Shown here: positions 61,964 through 64,000 of the stretch, piece after piece
Position numbering within the stretch: position 1 is the first letter of the stretch
How the letters are laid out: the number at the start of each line of letters is the position of its first letter
NCBI GenBank assembly: GCA_021234155.1
Contig: JAJEKV010000021.1
Span: forward strand, 10,841,523-10,905,522
DNA length: 64,000 nt
Reading direction: 5' to 3'
DNA from: Isoetes taiwanensis
Lineage: Eukaryota; Streptophyta; Lycopodiopsida; Isoetales; Isoetaceae
Notes under the pieces: model-generated
The model's input: only the letters and a program-made list of their open reading frames with translations
Databases searched by the model: none
What the model was told of the DNA's origin: nothing
Made by a program: the position numbers and the translations under genes

Positions 61964-62818
61964 CTAGTTTTCTGGTTGGTGGAAAAAATCAACACGGAAT
62001 AAGGGGTGTATTTTTCCCACATGCTGTGGTTGTCCTGTTGGAACTTGGACAATCACGAACTTGGCATATATTGAGCATACGATGACTCTTGCATTTTTTA
62101 CGAGTCCTCTGTCTTTGTCCAGTGTTTTTGTGATATGACATATGGTGTTGGGCTTTAATTGGAGTTGTTCATGTTGAGGGAGCGCTGGATGTTTGTAGCC
62201 GTTGAGGAAGTCTATCATTGCCCGATGGATGATTCTCAATGGTGCGGTCATTTTTGTGAGTCTCACGAAGCCTTCTGCATTGTGGTTTGCTAGGATCATT
62301 CGTATGATTTCGATGTTGAAGTTGTCGGCGAGAATGTTTTTGGGAGATAGGAATAAACTTTTCTCACATATCATAGGTGTTAGCAATATGTGTGCGTTGT
62401 ATAAGAAGTTGATTGCATCCTCTATTTTGGTTGTTGTCTTGAGCGAAGTGTCACCGAGAATGCCATTGAGTAGAAGGCCCTCTCCCATGTCATCAACCAA
62501 CCGGTATGAGATCTGAATCGGGTTGAATTTCTTATTGGTTAAGTTAAGTTCTAGGACTTTGAATTGGTTCCACAAGTGGGAGGATATGATGGATGCATTT
62601 ATTGTAGCTGTTTTTCCTCCTCCTTTGATGATGGGAGCTATCTGTCTAAAGTCTCCAGCTGCAATGAATAGTTCTTCTCCGAATGGGTCCCTTAACTCTC
62701 TTTCTTTGATACCCGAGGCGGAGAGGGGTTTCTCCTGCTTGGTTTGATAGTTTGTCGTCCTTTTCCTTGCTGTGACATGTTCTTCCCCCATCTTGTCCCT
62801 TTTTTGGCCATCCTTCAA
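61964..62818 (-). mobile_element. PIF1/Helitron-type helicase fragment
   Basis: A 284-codon open frame. Residues 45-75 (DPFGEELFIAAGDFRQIAPI) contain the helicase motif around the conserved GDFRQ of PIF1-family enzymes. Residues about 195-240 (FLNGYKHPALPQHEQLQLKP then NTICHITKTLDKDRGLVKNA) match the C-terminal GLP.H.L.LK...M...NLD...GL.NG region, degenerate at several normally invariant positions. The Walker A region expected upstream is absent, so this is the C-terminal part of a Helitron Rep/helicase or a PIF1-like gene. The long open frame suggests either recent death or retained coding. The frame stops at 61964. Confidence 0.75.
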
Positions 62819-62864
62819 CCTTCGACCTCGATCCCATTTTGATAAGGAAGTACTCTTTTTGTCG

Positions 62865-62909
62865 GGAGCTTTTGTCTGTTTTCATGCGAGCCCTTATTCG
62901 AGAATGTCA
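62865..62909. repeat. 45-bp direct repeat, left copy
   Basis: GGAGCTTTTGTCTGTTTTCA with its continuation matches 63582-63626 with four substitutions. The copies lie 717 bp apart. Confidence 0.85.
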
Positions 62910-62942
62910 TCGGTCCGACCCATCGGATCGGTATTCTCGAAT
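62896..62942. repeat. Palindrome ATTCGAGAAT...ATTCTCGAAT
   Basis: Ten-base perfect outer arms (62896-62905 and 62933-62942) enclose an imperfect inner pair, CGGTCCGA and TCGGATCGG. It overlaps the left direct repeat. Confidence 0.8.
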
Positions 62943-63023
62943 GGGCGAGTATGCATCTCTCTCATGCATGCATGCATGTATGTATTGCATGAATTTTTGG
63001 GGCTACGCTTCATTTGGGGATTG

Positions 63024-63446
63024 CTATTTCTTGCGGGTTCTTCGCCGACTTCTCATCGGCATTTTCTCCCTCTCAGCCCCTTTGACTCCCACCCGACCTT
63101 CCTTAATGTGTATGTTATTGTAAATGTTGTTTTGTTGTGTGGCATGCGTGACCAGCCCCTCGGCGTTTTGAGGTGTTTCTTGTCGTGTGGCACGCGTGAC
63201 CAGCCCCTCGCTTTTTTGAGGTTCTTTCCCTATTGGTTTTTTGTTGGTGATGTGCAGGTCCATGGGTGATGGGCGACTTCGGTATTCTCTGTGGAGCGTG
63301 GATTTTTTTGTCATAACATTTAGTAGCTTTGCGTTGTCCAAGCCCCTTACCAAGATTTTATCGCTAGGGTTTTTCCTCGAAAAGCCAGGGTTTTTTAATC
63401 CCGGCGATAAGCTCTCGGCAGGTACATTAGTCAACATCTGTAGCAC
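63024..63446 (-). other. 140-codon frame with a 16-residue duplication
   Basis: The frame contains EGLVTRATRQETPQ and EGLVTHATQQNN as two 48-bp units at 63137-63184 and 63185-63223. The start of the frame overlaps LINE-A-like 3' sequence, so only the repeat itself is firm. No domain is recognised. Confidence 0.3.
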
Positions 63447-63490
63447 ACAATTTTATTTGGGGTCCAAGTGTCATAACTGGATATTCCCTA
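63360..63490 (+). mobile_element. LINE-A 3' end trace
   Basis: AGGGTTTTTCCTCGAAAAGC and GGGTTTTTTAATCCCGG, followed by TTTGGGGTCCAAGTGTCATA, parallel the 3' untranslated region at 53.9 kb. No pentamer tail is present. Confidence 0.5.
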
Positions 63491-63581
63491 TGTTTTTCAT
63501 TTTTAGATGGCCTCACGATGCACAGCTACCCACTCTATACCATTGTAGAAAAACTGCTGAGGTGAAAGAAAGGCCTAGCTA

Positions 63582-63626
63582 GGAGCTTTTGTCTATTTTC
63601 ATGTGAGCCCTTATTCAAGAATGCCA
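63582..63626. repeat. 45-bp direct repeat, right copy
   Basis: Partner of 62865-62909 (four differences). Confidence 0.85.
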
Positions 63627-63705
63627 CTACATGATATTGTTTCTTAGAACACAATGGTGACCATGTATGCTTCATTTGAGAACGGAACCCAAGCCTTGCG
63701 TCCCT

Positions 63706-64000
63706 TCAAATATATGCAAATCGAAGGAGATATACCCGATAAAGCACCATGATTAGTGTTCTTGATGCATGTGGTTGGCTCTAGCAGAGGGGAAAGAAAT
63801 ATATGTTAGCATCCAGGACTTGCATCTCTTCAAAAATATGCAAATCAAAGGAGATATACCCGATAAAACAACTATGATTAGTGCTCTTGATGCATGTGGT
63901 TGGGTTGCAGCTCTAGGAGAGGGGAAAGAAATATATGCTAGCATCCAGGAAGTTATGCTCTGATGTGGGTGTAATAAATGCTCTCCTTAATATGTACAGT
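63706..64000 (+). pseudogene. PPR protein fragment with internal duplication, runs off the right edge
   Basis: The plus strand reads LHLFKNMQIKGDIPDKTTMI, SALDACGWVAALGEGKEIYA, SIQEVML and a stop. It is the L-motif region of a plant PLS-type PPR protein (F..MQ..G..PD..T.IS.L.AC). The same ~112-bp block is present twice, at about 63706-63817 and 63826-63950. The first copy lacks about ten bases around GCGWVAAL and is out of frame. After the stop the sequence continues with VINALLNMY-like codons in another frame (GVINALLNMY near 63968-63998), so the repeat series goes on beyond the window. Confidence 0.75.

Overview
This is a nuclear genome window from a land plant. It has spliceosomal introns with GT..AG ends, plant-type PLS-class pentatricopeptide repeat (PPR) sequences, a plant-type ANKRD13 protein, and L1, Ty3/gypsy and Helitron-type remnants in AT-rich, gene-poor DNA. 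The abundance of decayed PPR sequences and of a non-L1 LINE suggests a seed-free vascular plant, most likely a fern, but that is inference. I see no bacterial operons, CRISPR arrays, rRNA or tRNA genes.

Layout. 0-6.5 kb is a nest of LINEs: several pieces of a non-L1 family (called LINE-A here) and a 5'-truncated L1 bounded by a perfect 18-bp target-site duplication. 6.5-13.9 kb is mostly unassigned AT-rich DNA with TG-rich tracts and short duplications. 13.9-18 kb carries decayed fragments of at least three unrelated genes, all on the minus strand with introns retained: complex I 24-kDa subunit (NDUFV2), a PPR gene with a two-exon leader, and Crooked-neck. 22.2-24.6 kb holds the best gene, an ANKRD13-like ankyrin protein whose first 413 codons are open and whose 3' third is broken by about five small indels. 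27.9-29.8 kb is a 5'-truncated L1.

Two related ORF1-only retroposons with poly(A) tails lie at 30.1-31.9 and 42.3-44.0 kb. Between them are a TTAGTTGG-rich tandem array, a GC-hairpin repeat, a gypsy integrase remnant and more LINE-A 3' ends. 45.6-46.9 kb is another PPR pseudogene. 48.7-50.4 kb has several fold-back structures. 52.3-53.7 kb is a TTLL12-like tubulin-ligase-family pseudogene. 53.9-58 kb is the longest LINE-A copy (GC-rich, endonuclease plus reverse transcriptase, frameshifted). 59.0-59.9 kb holds two dimers of a ~180-bp repeat. 62-62.8 kb is a PIF1/Helitron-type helicase fragment, and the right edge enters a PPR coding fragment.

Nothing here forms an operon or an obvious defence or biosynthetic system. 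The interest lies in transposon biology (LINE-A with a pentanucleotide tail, ORF1-only retroposons) and in the cluster of captured or decaying gene fragments. All homology calls were made by reading the translations against remembered family patterns, without a database search.
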